This document shows, one piece after another, positions 1-7,811 of a stretch of DNA of 32,132 nucleotides (positions are counted from its first letter, which is position 1; the number at the start of each line of letters is the position of its first letter). The notes under the pieces were generated by a model. The model did not search any database, was not told where the DNA came from, and saw nothing but the letters and a program-made list of their open reading frames with translations. Location of the stretch: NCBI GenBank assembly GCA_017613015.1, contig JAGAEQ010000087.1, positions 1 to 32,132 of the forward strand, in the 5' to 3' direction. The translations under genes were made by a program, and so were the position numbers. This DNA is from Bacteroidales bacterium (GTDB lineage Bacteria; Bacteroidota; Bacteroidia; Bacteroidales; WCHB1-69).

Positions 1-2
1 AC

Positions 3-134
3 ACTGTATCTGACGATTACATACGCTCCGTACAAAACGAACTGAACCTCCGACCAAGAAAACTCTTGAACTTTGACACTCCCAAATCTAAATTTTTACT
101 ATCTTTGCATCATGGTGTTGCACTTCGTAGTTGA
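3..134 (+). CDS. IS30-family transposase, C-terminal fragment
   Basis: The frame is open from the window edge to the TGA at 132-134 and gives 43 residues. They contain the asparagine/arginine/proline-rich block that closes the catalytic core of IS30-type transposases (LNLRPRKLLNFDTPKSKF) and end in VALRS, close to the usual VALR/VALAS end of this family. IS30 transposases are DDE enzymes that cut and join the terminal inverted repeats. The catalytic DDE residues lie upstream and cannot be seen, so activity cannot be judged. The match to the family's C-terminal pattern is good but the fragment is short. Confidence 0.7.
   Translation, partial: TVSDDYIRSVQNELNLRPRKLLNFDTPKSKFLLSLHHGVALRS
100..107 (+). 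promoter_or_regulatory. Candidate outward-facing -7 element in the IS end
   Basis: TATCTTTG matches the Bacteroidota -7 consensus TAnnTTTG exactly. A TTTG at 72-75 could serve as the -33 element, though the 24-base spacing is longer than usual. It points towards the MORN-repeat gene at 220, and I see no better promoter between the IS and that gene. It lies inside the transposase coding region, so chance occurrence is possible. Confidence 0.35.
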
Positions 135-219
135 ATCTACAACGCAAGAAAAGCCCGAAAATTTTGCAATAAAAAAATTTCTTTCACGTTCTATATAGAA
201 TTTCAAAATTTCACACGGT

Positions 220-1506
220 ATGAAACGTTTTTATTTTCTCCTCGCCCTGCTGTGCTTTTCCGGCACGACCATGTTTGCACAATACCAGATAAACTACTGG
301 GAGAACGGCAAAAAGAAAGAAGAGGGCAAACTCATCAACGGACAGGCGGACAGCATTTGGACGTATTACCACGCCAACGGCAACAAATCCAGCCAAGGGA
401 CCTACCGCATGGGCGTGAAAACGGGCCTGTGGCAGTCCTGGCACTACAACGGCTCCCCTGCCACCTTCATGGACTATAACAGCGGGAATTTCAAGAGCTT
501 GTACAAGGACGGGGGCATAGAATGCGAAGGCATTGTGAAAAACGACATCCGGGAAGGGCACTGGACCTTCTACCATCCCAACGGGAAGCTGAGCAAACGC
601 TGCAACTACCTGCACGATTCCTTAGACGGGAAATGTGAGGAGTTCTATGACAACGGCATCAAGGCGTTCGAGGGGATCTACCGCAACAACGCCCTGATCG
701 GTCTGGGCACCTGGTGGTACGAGAACGGCAAAATCGAGATGCAGGGCTATTCCAAGGACGGGCTGCAAGACAGCGTATGGAATTTCTATTATTCTAACGG
801 ACAGCTCGGAAGCACGGGCTGGTTCCGGAACGGCAAGCAGGAGGACCGCTGGGTGTACTACTACGAAACCGGGGAGAAATGGAAGGAAGGCAATTTCGTG
901 AACGGCAACCGGGAAGGGAAATGGACCGCCTGGTTTGAGGACGGGAAAGTGCAGCGGGAAGGCAGCTTCAAGCACAACAAGGAGGACGGGCTGTGGATTT
1001 CCTGGTACGCCAACGGAAGAAAAGAGGACGTGGGCTTTTTCCAGGAAGGGGCCATGTGCATGGAATGGAACGGATGGCATGAAAACGGCAACCGTCGCTA
1101 TACCGCCAACTATGTGAACAACCAAAAGCACGGAAACTACGTCTATTATTGGGAAAACGGTGTGGTCAACCAGCGGGGTTCCTTCAAAAAGGGCATGCGC
1201 ACCAACAAGTGGGAGTATTTTTCGCAGAACGGAAATCCCTTGGAATCAGGAACGTATAAAAACGATAAGAAAAACGGCACCTGGAATTTCTACGGGCAGC
1301 ACGGCAACCTGATACGCACCCAAGCCTTCAAGAACGACCTGCCGGACGGCAAATGGGTGGAATACACGCCCCAAGGGGAGAAACTGGCGGAAGGAAGCTA
1401 CAAGAAAGCCGTCAAAAACGGCACTTGGACCTATTATGACAAAGGCGCGGTCCATTACCAAGTGACCTACAAAAACGGCTTGAAGACAGAGCAAAACGCC
1501 AAGTAG
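220..1506 (+). CDS. Exported MORN-repeat protein
   Basis: The 428-residue product has an N-terminal signal peptide (hydrophobic residues 4-17, probable cut after TMFAQ at residue 21). The rest is about 17 tandem units of roughly 23 residues with the pattern (W/Y)-Y-x-x-N-G-x(5)-G-x(3)-x-G-x(3)-G-x-W, the MORN_2 (YwqK-like) repeat. Such repeats form an elongated beta-hairpin stack; in Bacteroidota they are common in exported or periplasmic proteins of unknown role. There is no lipobox, no T9SS tail and no extra domain. The gene follows the end of an IS element by about 75 bases and ends two bases before rimO, so the two genes may share a transcript. The name 'antitoxin' attached to some homologues is not supported here: no toxin-like gene is next to it. 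Function unknown. Confidence 0.85.
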   Translation: MKRFYFLLALLCFSGTTMFAQYQINYWENGKKKEEGKLINGQADSIWTYYHANGNKSSQGTYRMGVKTGLWQSWHYNGSPATFMDYNSGNFKSLYKDGGIECEGIVKNDIREGHWTFYHPNGKLSKRCNYLHDSLDGKCEEFYDNGIKAFEGIYRNNALIGLGTWWYENGKIEMQGYSKDGLQDSVWNFYYSNGQLGSTGWFRNGKQEDRWVYYYETGEKWKEGNFVNGNREGKWTAWFEDGKVQREGSFKHNKEDGLWISWYANGRKEDVGFFQEGAMCMEWNGWHENGNRRYTANYVNNQKHGNYVYYWENGVVNQRGSFKKGMRTNKWEYFSQNGNPLESGTYKNDKKNGTWNFYGQHGNLIRTQAFKNDLPDGKWVEYTPQGEKLAEGSYKKAVKNGTWTYYDKGAVHYQVTYKNGLKTEQNAK

Positions 1507-1508
1507 CC

Positions 1509-2858
1509 ATGCTCTCGCTGCAACAATTTGTCATGAACGTGCCGCGTCCGGTCTACCACCGGCCGAAAGAGGAAAGGGTGAACATCCTGACCTTGGGCTG
1601 TGACAAGAACACCGTGGATTCGGAGCAACTGGCCGCCCAATTGCAGGCCAACGGCTACCAGGTGGAAATGGACGCTCCCGTCGCCCGGCCCATCACCATT
1701 GTCAATACCTGCGGATTTATCAACGACTCGAAAATGCAATCCATTGAAACATTGCTTGATTGCATTTCGGAAAAACAGAAGGGGAACATACGGCTGCTGC
1801 TTGTATTCGGCTGCCTGTCGCAACGCTACCGGGACGAACTCCGGGCGGAAATGCCGGAGGTGGACGCGTGGTTCGGGGTGAACGCCTTGGCCGACATTTT
1901 GGTCTGTCTGCACGCGGAGGTACAGCCTGCCCTGCTGACCCGGCGGACACTGAGCACGCCTTCCCATTACGCTTACCTGAAAATTTCCGAAGGCTGCAAC
2001 CATGGCTGCGCCTTCTGTGCCATCCCGCTCATACGGGGAAGACACGTTTCCAGACCGATGGAAAGCCTTTTGGAGGAAGCCCGCCTGTTGGCCGAAAGAG
2101 GGGTGAAGGAGCTGATTCTGGTCGCGCAGGATTTGAGCAGCTATGGCATCGACCTGTACCAGAAACGGGAATTGGCGCAGTTGTTGGAGAAACTGGCGGG
2201 CATACCGCAGTTGCAATGGATACGCCTGCATTACGCCTACCCCAACCATTTCCCCATGGAAGTGCTGGAGGTGATACGGGAGCATCCGCAGATTTGCCAT
2301 TATTTGGATATTCCGATACAACATATTGACAACGAGTTGCTTCATTCTATGAAACGCAACATCACGGGGGATGAAATCCTCCGCTTGCTGGACGACATAC
2401 GCACCCGCATTCCGGACATTGCGCTGCGCACCTCCCTGATTGTCGGCTACCCGGGCGAGACCGCCAAAAAGTTCAAGCGTCTGTTAGACTTCGTGGAGGA
2501 GACCCGTTTCGACCGCTTGGGTGTCTTCACCTACTCCCACGAGGAGAATACCCCCGCCTACCAGTTGAAGGACCGCATTTCCCAAAACGAGAAGGAAAGG
2601 CGGAAAGAGGAGCTTATGTGGCTGCAAGAGGAAATCTCCCTGCAAAAGAACAAGGCGAAAATAGGGCAGGAAATGAAGGTGCTGATCGACACCCAGACCG
2701 CCACCCACTACATCGGGCGCAGCCAGTACGACTCCCCGGACGTGGACAACACGGTGCGGCTCAACCGCAAGAACAACCATTGCCGGACAGGCGAGTTCTA
2801 CCAAGTGAAAATCACCCGGGCGGAAAGTTTTGACCTGACCGGGCACGTGCTTTCCTGA
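1509..2858 (+). CDS. rimO: Ribosomal protein S12 methylthiotransferase RimO
   Basis: RimO is a radical-SAM enzyme with two 4Fe-4S clusters that adds a methylthio group to the conserved aspartate of ribosomal protein S12. The N-terminal UPF0004 domain starts with ILTLGCDKNTVDSEQL (about residue 26), with further cluster cysteines at NTCGFIN and FGCLSQ. The radical-SAM triad is in EGCNHGCAFC (C-x3-C-x2-C), followed by the RimO-typical IPLIRGRHVSRP. A C-terminal TRAM domain begins near residue 385. The length, 449 residues, is slightly above the family norm because about 20 residues precede the first core strand; a second ATG at 1542 would shorten it. It starts two bases after the MORN-repeat gene and converges on the nuclease-like gene with a 12-base gap and no visible terminator. 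Confidence 0.95.
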   Translation: MLSLQQFVMNVPRPVYHRPKEERVNILTLGCDKNTVDSEQLAAQLQANGYQVEMDAPVARPITIVNTCGFINDSKMQSIETLLDCISEKQKGNIRLLLVFGCLSQRYRDELRAEMPEVDAWFGVNALADILVCLHAEVQPALLTRRTLSTPSHYAYLKISEGCNHGCAFCAIPLIRGRHVSRPMESLLEEARLLAERGVKELILVAQDLSSYGIDLYQKRELAQLLEKLAGIPQLQWIRLHYAYPNHFPMEVLEVIREHPQICHYLDIPIQHIDNELLHSMKRNITGDEILRLLDDIRTRIPDIALRTSLIVGYPGETAKKFKRLLDFVEETRFDRLGVFTYSHEENTPAYQLKDRISQNEKERRKEELMWLQEEISLQKNKAKIGQEMKVLIDTQTATHYIGRSQYDSPDVDNTVRLNRKNNHCRTGEFYQVKITRAESFDLTGHVLS

Positions 2859-2870
2859 AAACTGTAACTA

Positions 2871-3953
2871 TCAGTATTCCAAATCTAAGACTATCGGCAA
2901 ATGGTCTGAGAAGCCGCCTTGGTATTTGCGCCCCACAAAGGTGCGGAAAGGCTTGTTCCCCAAATATTTCTCGTCATCCGTGAGCAGAAAGGGCATGGCA
3001 AAAATACAGACCGGTCCCGCCACGCGGTAGGAGGCCTGCCCGTGCAGCATGCGCGGATTGACGACAAACTGGTCCAATACAGACCACTTCCGCTGGAACT
3101 TGTGCGTTCCCACCCCGTTTTTCCCGACATAAGGGTACATCAGGTTCATCCATGAAGCGCTGTCCGCCTCGGCCGTGTCCAAAACCGCATGCAAATAGTC
3201 CCGCATGCTGCTGTCTTCCGGCGTGTCGTTGAAATCGCCCATGGCCAGGACGCAGGCTTCGGGTTGCTTGTGCCGTATGGCCTCCATGCGGGAGCGCAGC
3301 AGGGTGGCTAAAAAGGTACGCTTGCTGATGGTCGCCTTGTAGCCGCCGTAGCGGGAGGTGAAATGGTTCACAAACAGGTGCAGGGTGTCTTCCGAACCCT
3401 TAGCGATGCCTTTAACATACAAAATATCACGGGTATGCGCGTTGTGAAGGTGAATAAAATGCACGGGTATCGCCTCCGCGTGCACCACCCGGAAACGGTC
3501 CGGACGGTACAGCAGCGCCACGTCAATGCCCCGGGGGTCCGGAGACTCGTAATGCACATAGCGGTAGTTATAGGCCTTCAAAGGGGTCTGGTACAGAAGT
3601 GTTTTCAGCACCTGCTCGTTTTCCACCTCTGCCAGACCCACCACCTCTGGGGGTTCCCAGCCGCCCATGGCCAAAATGACCTTCGCAATCTGGTTCGCTT
3701 TGGCGTAATAACGGTAGGGGGTCCAATGGTAGGCGCCTGCAGGGGTGAACTCGGCGTCGTTTTTCGTGGAATCCCGCTCCGGATGGAAGAAATTCTCCAC
3801 ATTGTAGAAACAGACCCGGAGGCTTTGTGTACGGGAGGTGTCTGAAAAACAAGGGCAAAATGCGGGGTCGGGCTGTGCGGAAGCCGCTAAGCAGAAGCAG
3901 CCCAGCAAAAAGGGCAAAAAGTGTCTTGTACGCAGGAGATTAGTGTGTTTCAT
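2871..3953 (-). CDS. Secreted endonuclease/exonuclease/phosphatase family protein
   Basis: The 360-residue protein starts with a signal peptide (residues 1-27, ending CLAASAQ), so it acts outside the cytoplasm. The rest is the DNase I-like metal-dependent phosphodiesterase fold. Visible family landmarks in order are FYNVENFF, the metal-binding glutamate in GLAEVEN, MGDFNDTPEDS (catalytic Asp and Asn) and the closing SDHLPIVLDLEY (Asp-His pair). Members hydrolyse nucleic acid, phosphoinositide or other phosphodiester bonds, and the substrate cannot be told from sequence. I chose the ATG at 3953 because it opens directly into the signal peptide; an upstream in-frame start would overlap queD by over 30 bases. 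It lies 10 bases after queD and is probably in the same transcript. Confidence 0.85.
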   Translation of the reverse strand: MKHTNLLRTRHFLPFLLGCFCLAASAQPDPAFCPCFSDTSRTQSLRVCFYNVENFFHPERDSTKNDAEFTPAGAYHWTPYRYYAKANQIAKVILAMGGWEPPEVVGLAEVENEQVLKTLLYQTPLKAYNYRYVHYESPDPRGIDVALLYRPDRFRVVHAEAIPVHFIHLHNAHTRDILYVKGIAKGSEDTLHLFVNHFTSRYGGYKATISKRTFLATLLRSRMEAIRHKQPEACVLAMGDFNDTPEDSSMRDYLHAVLDTAEADSASWMNLMYPYVGKNGVGTHKFQRKWSVLDQFVVNPRMLHGQASYRVAGPVCIFAMPFLLTDDEKYLGNKPFRTFVGRKYQGGFSDHLPIVLDLEY

Positions 3954-3963
3954 GGGCGTTTTC

Positions 3964-4413
3964 TCACAGGTTGTCCTCCGCATACCATTCCGCATAGGAG
4001 GATGCGGTTTCCGCCAGACGCAGGCTGTGCAGACATACGTTTTCCGGAAGGCTCTGCCGCAGAATGTCCGCGAAATGGCATAGGATCAACTCTGAAGTTG
4101 GCTGATACGGAAGCAGTTCCACCTTGCGATAATGCTTTTTCAATTGAGCGGCCAGTTCGGCGTCCACCGCCGCGTTCAGCACTAACGCATGGTCAAAACG
4201 CGAGACGATTCGCTCCTCCACCAAGCCCTTCAAATCCGAGAAATCCATCAGCATGCCACACTTGGGTGAGGCTTTGTCCTCCGTCACCCATCCGGCGACG
4301 GTCACGTACAGCTCGTAGGAATGCCCGTGGATGTTCCGGCACAAGCCGTCGTAACCGACTAAGGCATGCGCCATTTCAAAACGGAATTTCTTTGTGATGC
4401 GAATCTTTCCCAT
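3964..4413 (-). CDS. queD: 6-carboxytetrahydropterin synthase (PTPS family) QueD
   Basis: The 149-residue product belongs to the 6-pyruvoyl-tetrahydropterin synthase fold family. In bacteria this family usually makes 6-carboxy-5,6,7,8-tetrahydropterin from dihydroneopterin triphosphate, an early step of queuosine and 7-deazaguanine synthesis. The zinc ligands and active-site Cys are visible: His in EMAHAL, then GLCRNIHGHSYEL holding Cys24 and the HGH pair. The catalytic Asp-His is in FDHALVLN, and the pterin-anchoring Glu is in the C-terminal AETASSYAEW. Other queuosine genes (queC, queE, queF) are not in the window. It lies one base after the malic enzyme gene and 10 bases before the endonuclease/phosphatase gene, so the three are probably co-transcribed, but I see no functional link. 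A different pterin role cannot be excluded. Confidence 0.88.
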   Translation of the reverse strand: MGKIRITKKFRFEMAHALVGYDGLCRNIHGHSYELYVTVAGWVTEDKASPKCGMLMDFSDLKGLVEERIVSRFDHALVLNAAVDAELAAQLKKHYRKVELLPYQPTSELILCHFADILRQSLPENVCLHSLRLAETASSYAEWYAEDNL

Positions 4414-4414
4414 T

Positions 4415-5866
4415 TTATTTTTCCATCTGTGCCACTGCCCAATCCAAGGCTTCTTGCAGCCATTCCTGACGAATGGGAGGGATGGCCTGCTGTTTGGTCA
4501 GCATGTCCGCGATGGCGCGGGATTGCTCAATATCCTCTTTGGCCATGCGGTACACCTCGTCCCAGCTCAGGGGATGACGCGCCAGGCCTTCTGCCTGCGC
4601 CTGTGCCGCCACATCGGCCGCAACTTTCGGAAACATCGCTGTTTCAGTCATTTTCGGGATGATGTTGTCTTCCGAAATGCCCCTTTGTTCGGCATAGGCG
4701 GCAATGGAATGTGCCGCAGCGATGGCCATGCCGTCCGAAATGGCCTTGGCGTGCACTAACAGTGCCCCTTTCAGAATGGCCGGGAAGCAGACGGAATTGT
4801 TCACCTGGTTGGGGAAGTCCCCGCGCCCGGTGGCCACAATGTACGCGCCCGCCTCCTTGGCTTCAGAGGGATAAATTTCCGGCACCGGATTGGCGCAGGC
4901 GAACACTATGGATTTGTCGGCCATGGAACGTATCCATTCCGGCTTGATGGTTCCGGGTCCGGGCTTGGAGGCGGCGACAACCACGTCCGCGCCTTTGAAA
5001 GCCTCCTCTTCCGTCAATACGTGCCGGGGGTTGGTGATGCCGCACAACTCCCACTGCCGGTAGAACTTGGGGTCTGTGCGGTAGTCTTCCCGGCCGCTGT
5101 GCAGCGTGCCTTTGCTTGAAAACACAATCATTTTTTTCGGGTCGGCGCCGTCCGTAATCATCAGGCGGGCGATACTGGTGTTGGCTGCCCCCGCTCCGTA
5201 GAGCACAATCTTACAGTCGGACAGTTTTTTGCCTGCCAGTTTCAAGGCGTTGAGCACACCGGCCAAGGTCACGCAAGCCGTTCCCTGGGCGTCGTCGTGC
5301 CAAACCGGAATGTCGCAGCTTTCCCGCAACTCGTCCAGCACCCGGTAGCAGTTGGGGTGGGAAATGTCCTCCAGGTTGATGGCCCCGAAAGAGGGTTGCA
5401 CCATCTTGACAAACTCGATGATTTTGTCCGCGGAATGAACCCCTTGCGCATCGCGGCTGTCCATGCAGAGCGCCACAGCGTCCACGCCGCCCAAGTATTT
5501 CATCAGAAAGGCCTTGCCTTCCATCACGCCCAATCCGCCGGGAGGCGTGCAGTCGCCGTCGCCCAGCACCCGCGTGGAATCGCTCACCACCGCCACCAGG
5601 TTGTGGCGGTTGCTCAGGCTGTACGAAGCCTGGTTGTCGTCACGGATGGTAGTCGAAACCGAAGACACCCCGGGGGTGTACCATACGTTGAACCAGTTGA
5701 ATCCCGGCAGCGGCACCTTGGGGACGGTCTGCATTTTTCCATGGTAATACGCATGGGAAATCAAGGATAATTTTTTGTAAAACAATGTTTTACATTTTTC
5801 TTTCTCCGTTTGTGTGAAATGCTCGGGGAAACATTCCTGCAAATTGCTCAAATCTTCTTTTATCAT
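4415..5866 (-). CDS. Malic enzyme (malate to pyruvate, NAD(P)-dependent)
   Basis: The enzyme oxidatively decarboxylates malate to pyruvate and CO2, yielding NADH or NADPH. The 483-residue protein has the N-terminal malic domain with WYTPGVSSVSTTIRDD and an LVAVVSDSTRVLGDGDC segment, and metal-binding acidic residues around VWHDDAQGTA. The NAD(P)-binding Rossmann domain starts near IVLYGAGAANTSIARLMI, followed by FACANPVPEIYP and GRGDFPNQVNN. It is the short bacterial form with no phosphotransacetylase extension. I took the ATG at 5866; an upstream in-frame ATG at 5935 would add 23 residues but lies upstream of the candidate -7 element at 5924-5931. Cofactor preference cannot be decided by eye. 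It leads a likely transcript with queD and the endonuclease/phosphatase gene. Confidence 0.92.
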   Translation of the reverse strand: MIKEDLSNLQECFPEHFTQTEKEKCKTLFYKKLSLISHAYYHGKMQTVPKVPLPGFNWFNVWYTPGVSSVSTTIRDDNQASYSLSNRHNLVAVVSDSTRVLGDGDCTPPGGLGVMEGKAFLMKYLGGVDAVALCMDSRDAQGVHSADKIIEFVKMVQPSFGAINLEDISHPNCYRVLDELRESCDIPVWHDDAQGTACVTLAGVLNALKLAGKKLSDCKIVLYGAGAANTSIARLMITDGADPKKMIVFSSKGTLHSGREDYRTDPKFYRQWELCGITNPRHVLTEEEAFKGADVVVAASKPGPGTIKPEWIRSMADKSIVFACANPVPEIYPSEAKEAGAYIVATGRGDFPNQVNNSVCFPAILKGALLVHAKAISDGMAIAAAHSIAAYAEQRGISEDNIIPKMTETAMFPKVAADVAAQAQAEGLARHPLSWDEVYRMAKEDIEQSRAIADMLTKQQAIPPIRQEWLQEALDWAVAQMEK

Positions 5867-5923
5867 GTGTCTTTGTATGTTACATTTGAATTCCCGCCTT
5901 TGTCCCAGCGGAATAAGCAAGCA

Positions 5924-5931
5924 CAAAAATA
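5924..5931 (-). promoter_or_regulatory. -7 promoter element for malic enzyme transcript
   Basis: On the minus strand the sequence reads TATTTTTG, an exact TAnnTTTG match, about 58 bases before the chosen start codon of the malic enzyme gene. It supports the start at 5866. I do not see a convincing -33 TTTG at standard spacing. Confidence 0.5.
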
Positions 5932-5973
5932 ACAAAAAAACAGATACGTTCCGCCGGAGGACGAAACAAAAAC

Positions 5974-6693
5974 CTACCGCAGCACCTCTTTCAGCACCAG
6001 ATGGGAACGCACATTGGCCACCGAAGCGTCCACGTGCCGGGCGTAATAGGCGAGCAGACAGTCCAACATGGTGCTGCGGTTGGCGGAAGGCAGCGTGTCC
6101 TCAGGTGTTTCCGGGAACAGGGGTTCCTCCATCATGCGGAAAATCCAGGCGGAAACCGTGGCGTCGGCATCCGTCTTCACCGTGGCGCACTGCGCCGTCT
6201 CCACATTGAAATACGGCCGCTCTCCCGAACGGTTGTCCAAAGGCACGCAGCCGAAAAAACGGGTCAGCCGCCAAAGGAAGCGCAAATGGAAATCCGGTGT
6301 GAAACGCTGAGTGTCAAAAGCCTGCAAGGATTCTTCCACAAAGCGGAACAGGGCTTCGTCCGGAGGGGCGGCCTGAAGCGTCTTGTACAGAATTTCGTTC
6401 AGGAACATCCGCACCGAGGCTTTCAGGCAGTCAAAAGCCGCTGTCGCGCACGGCACATGCGCCAGTTCCGCCGATTTCAGGTAATCCAGTGTCCCGCTCC
6501 GGCGGCGTTCGGCCTTCAAATGCACTACCGCCAAGGGCTGCAAGGCAATCCAACGGCTTTTTTTCTCTTTTTTGAAGGAAGTGTAGACTATATAGGAGCG
6601 CAGCCCCTCCCCAGAGGTGTACAAGTGGAAAATGGCTTTGTTGTCGGCAAAGACAGTTTTGTGCAAGACGATGCCATCGGTCTCGTAAATCAT
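5974..6693 (-). CDS. recO: DNA repair protein RecO
   Basis: RecO works with RecR to load RecA onto SSB-coated single-stranded DNA in the RecFOR gap-repair pathway. The 239-residue product begins MIYETDGIVLHKTVFADN, the characteristic first strands of the RecO N-terminal OB fold. It continues with the GLRSYIVYTS segment and a basic patch (FKKEKKSRW), then a mainly helical C-terminal domain. Length matches Bacteroidales RecO. I do not see a CxxC zinc motif, which is often absent from RecO in this phylum. Its ATG overlaps the rdgB stop codon (ATGA at 6690-6693), so the two genes are very likely translationally coupled. A 107-base gap holding a promoter separates it from the malic enzyme gene. 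Confidence 0.88.
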   Translation of the reverse strand: MIYETDGIVLHKTVFADNKAIFHLYTSGEGLRSYIVYTSFKKEKKSRWIALQPLAVVHLKAERRRSGTLDYLKSAELAHVPCATAAFDCLKASVRMFLNEILYKTLQAAPPDEALFRFVEESLQAFDTQRFTPDFHLRFLWRLTRFFGCVPLDNRSGERPYFNVETAQCATVKTDADATVSAWIFRMMEEPLFPETPEDTLPSANRSTMLDCLLAYYARHVDASVANVRSHLVLKEVLR

Positions 6694-7277
6694 GCCTTGC
6701 GCAGAAAATCAATCATTTGTGCCATTGCCCTGCCCCTGTGGCTGATGCGGTTCTTTTCCGCCGCATCCATTTCGGCAAAGGTCTGCGTGTAGCCTTTCGG
6801 CAGAAAAACGGGGTCATACCCGAAACCTTCCGCCCCGACCGGCTGCAAGGTGATGAAACCTTCCACCCTGCCTTCGAAAAAGTAGGTTTTGCCCTCCAGT
6901 ATCAGGGCAATCACGGTGCGGAAACGCGCGCTCCGCCGCTCCAGTTCCTTCACGTCGCGCAACTCGTCCAGCACCTTGCGCATGTTGTCGGCAAAGGAGC
7001 AGCCTTCCCCGGCGTAACGGGCCGAATACACCCCCGGGCGGCCGTCCAGCGCATCGATTTCCAAACCGGTGTCGTCCGCAAAACAGTGGCAATGATAGCG
7101 TTCCGCCACGTATTGCGCTTTTTGCAGGGCGTTTCCCTGCAAACTGTTCTGTGTCTCAGGGATTTCCTCATGGCATCTGATGTCATGCAGGGAGCGGATG
7201 TGCACCGAGGCGGGCAATATGGCCTGCGCTTCCGACACTTTGTGCTGATTATGAGTGGCAAAAATCAATTCCGTCAT
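6690..7277 (-). CDS. rdgB: dITP/XTP pyrophosphatase (non-canonical purine NTPase)
   Basis: This HAM1/RdgB family enzyme removes dITP, ITP and XTP from the nucleotide pool by cleaving them to the monophosphate and pyrophosphate. The protein opens with TELIFATHNQHKVSEAQAIL, the family's substrate-binding motif. It then shows FADDTGLEIDALDGRPGVYS (catalytic Asp region) and GFGYDPVFLPKG, ending with the KNRISHRGRA block. I chose the ATG at 7277 (195 residues); an in-frame TTG at 7286 would add three residues and is less likely. The gene sits about 75 bases after nrdG with its own -7 element, and overlaps recO by four bases. Confidence 0.95.
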   Translation of the reverse strand: MTELIFATHNQHKVSEAQAILPASVHIRSLHDIRCHEEIPETQNSLQGNALQKAQYVAERYHCHCFADDTGLEIDALDGRPGVYSARYAGEGCSFADNMRKVLDELRDVKELERRSARFRTVIALILEGKTYFFEGRVEGFITLQPVGAEGFGYDPVFLPKGYTQTFAEMDAAEKNRISHRGRAMAQMIDFLRKA

Positions 7278-7303
7278 GGTGGGCAATCTTTGGTTTCAAA
7301 CTG

Positions 7304-7311
7304 CAAAGGTA
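7304..7311 (-). promoter_or_regulatory. -7 promoter element for rdgB-recO
   Basis: Minus-strand TACCTTTG matches TAnnTTTG exactly and lies 26 bases before the rdgB ATG, in the gap after nrdG. It would give a short leader. A clear -33 TTTG at the usual distance is not visible. Confidence 0.5.
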
Positions 7312-7352
7312 GCCATTTCAGACATTCCACGGTGCACAAGCGCCGGAAAAAA

Positions 7353-7811
7353 TCAGCGGGCACGCAAACTGACCTCCTTCAGCGCACCGGTTTCCGCATT
7401 CACGGCATACAAATGCTGGTTGGTCCCCACGGCCTTCAAACCGCCCTTTTCCTGAAGGTACGGCCCCACTTTGATGTAGTCGAAGAGGCCGCGCTCGGGT
7501 TGGGGCGGGATTTCTGTCCGTCCGGAATACCAGGCGATTTTGACAGGATATCGCTGGCGGATATGGCGTGCGAGCCGCCACAGCTCCTCGGTCTCCCCGT
7601 CGCCGCCCATGAAGCAGAAGCAGGTGACCATGGGAACGTAGTCCTTCATCCACTGGTCAATACGGGCAGCGGTCAGCGATTCCCCCGTGTCCTCCCAAAG
7701 GTGAGGGCTGTGGCATCCCGGGCAATGGTTCGGGCAGTTGGTGATATTGACCGCCAAAGAAACCTCGTCGGGTATTTCCTGAAAAACGATGTCGAAATTA
7801 TAGAATTTCAT
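7353..7811 (-). CDS. nrdG: Anaerobic ribonucleotide reductase activating protein NrdG
   Basis: NrdG is the radical-SAM activase that installs the glycyl radical on NrdD under anaerobic conditions. The 152-residue protein carries the 4Fe-4S triad in NCPNHCPGCHSP (C-x3-C-x2-C, near residues 26-33) and a CFMGGDGE segment corresponding to the GGE-type SAM-binding motif. Length is normal for this small activase. Its start overlaps the end of nrdD by 14 bases, a common arrangement that keeps the two subunits in step. It is therefore under the same cobalamin riboswitch as nrdD. Confidence 0.95.
   Translation of the reverse strand: MKFYNFDIVFQEIPDEVSLAVNITNCPNHCPGCHSPHLWEDTGESLTAARIDQWMKDYVPMVTCFCFMGGDGETEELWRLARHIRQRYPVKIAWYSGRTEIPPQPERGLFDYIKVGPYLQEKGGLKAVGTNQHLYAVNAETGALKEVSLRAR

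Larger units (their letters stand above)
1..145 (+). mobile_element. Right end of an IS30-family insertion sequence (partial)
   Basis: The window opens inside the 3' end of a transposase gene. About ten bases beyond its stop codon the sequence changes to AT-rich intergenic DNA. The outer end, about 115-143, contains a short inverted motif (GTAG..CTAC at 127-141) and reads like the terminal inverted repeat of Bacteroidota IS30-type elements. The left end and the target duplication lie outside the window, so the exact boundary is an estimate. Confidence 0.6.

Noticed and set aside
220..1506. MORN-repeat gene as the antitoxin of a toxin-antitoxin pair
   Set aside because: It carries a signal peptide and its neighbours are an IS end and rimO. 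No toxin-like gene is present.
220..1506. Tandem repeats as a CRISPR array
   Set aside because: The periodicity is at protein level, with degenerate units in an intact frame and no conserved DNA repeat with unique spacers.
1467..2345. Open frame of 292 codons on the minus strand
   Set aside because: It lies antisense to rimO, whose motifs are intact, and its translation shows no recognisable family.
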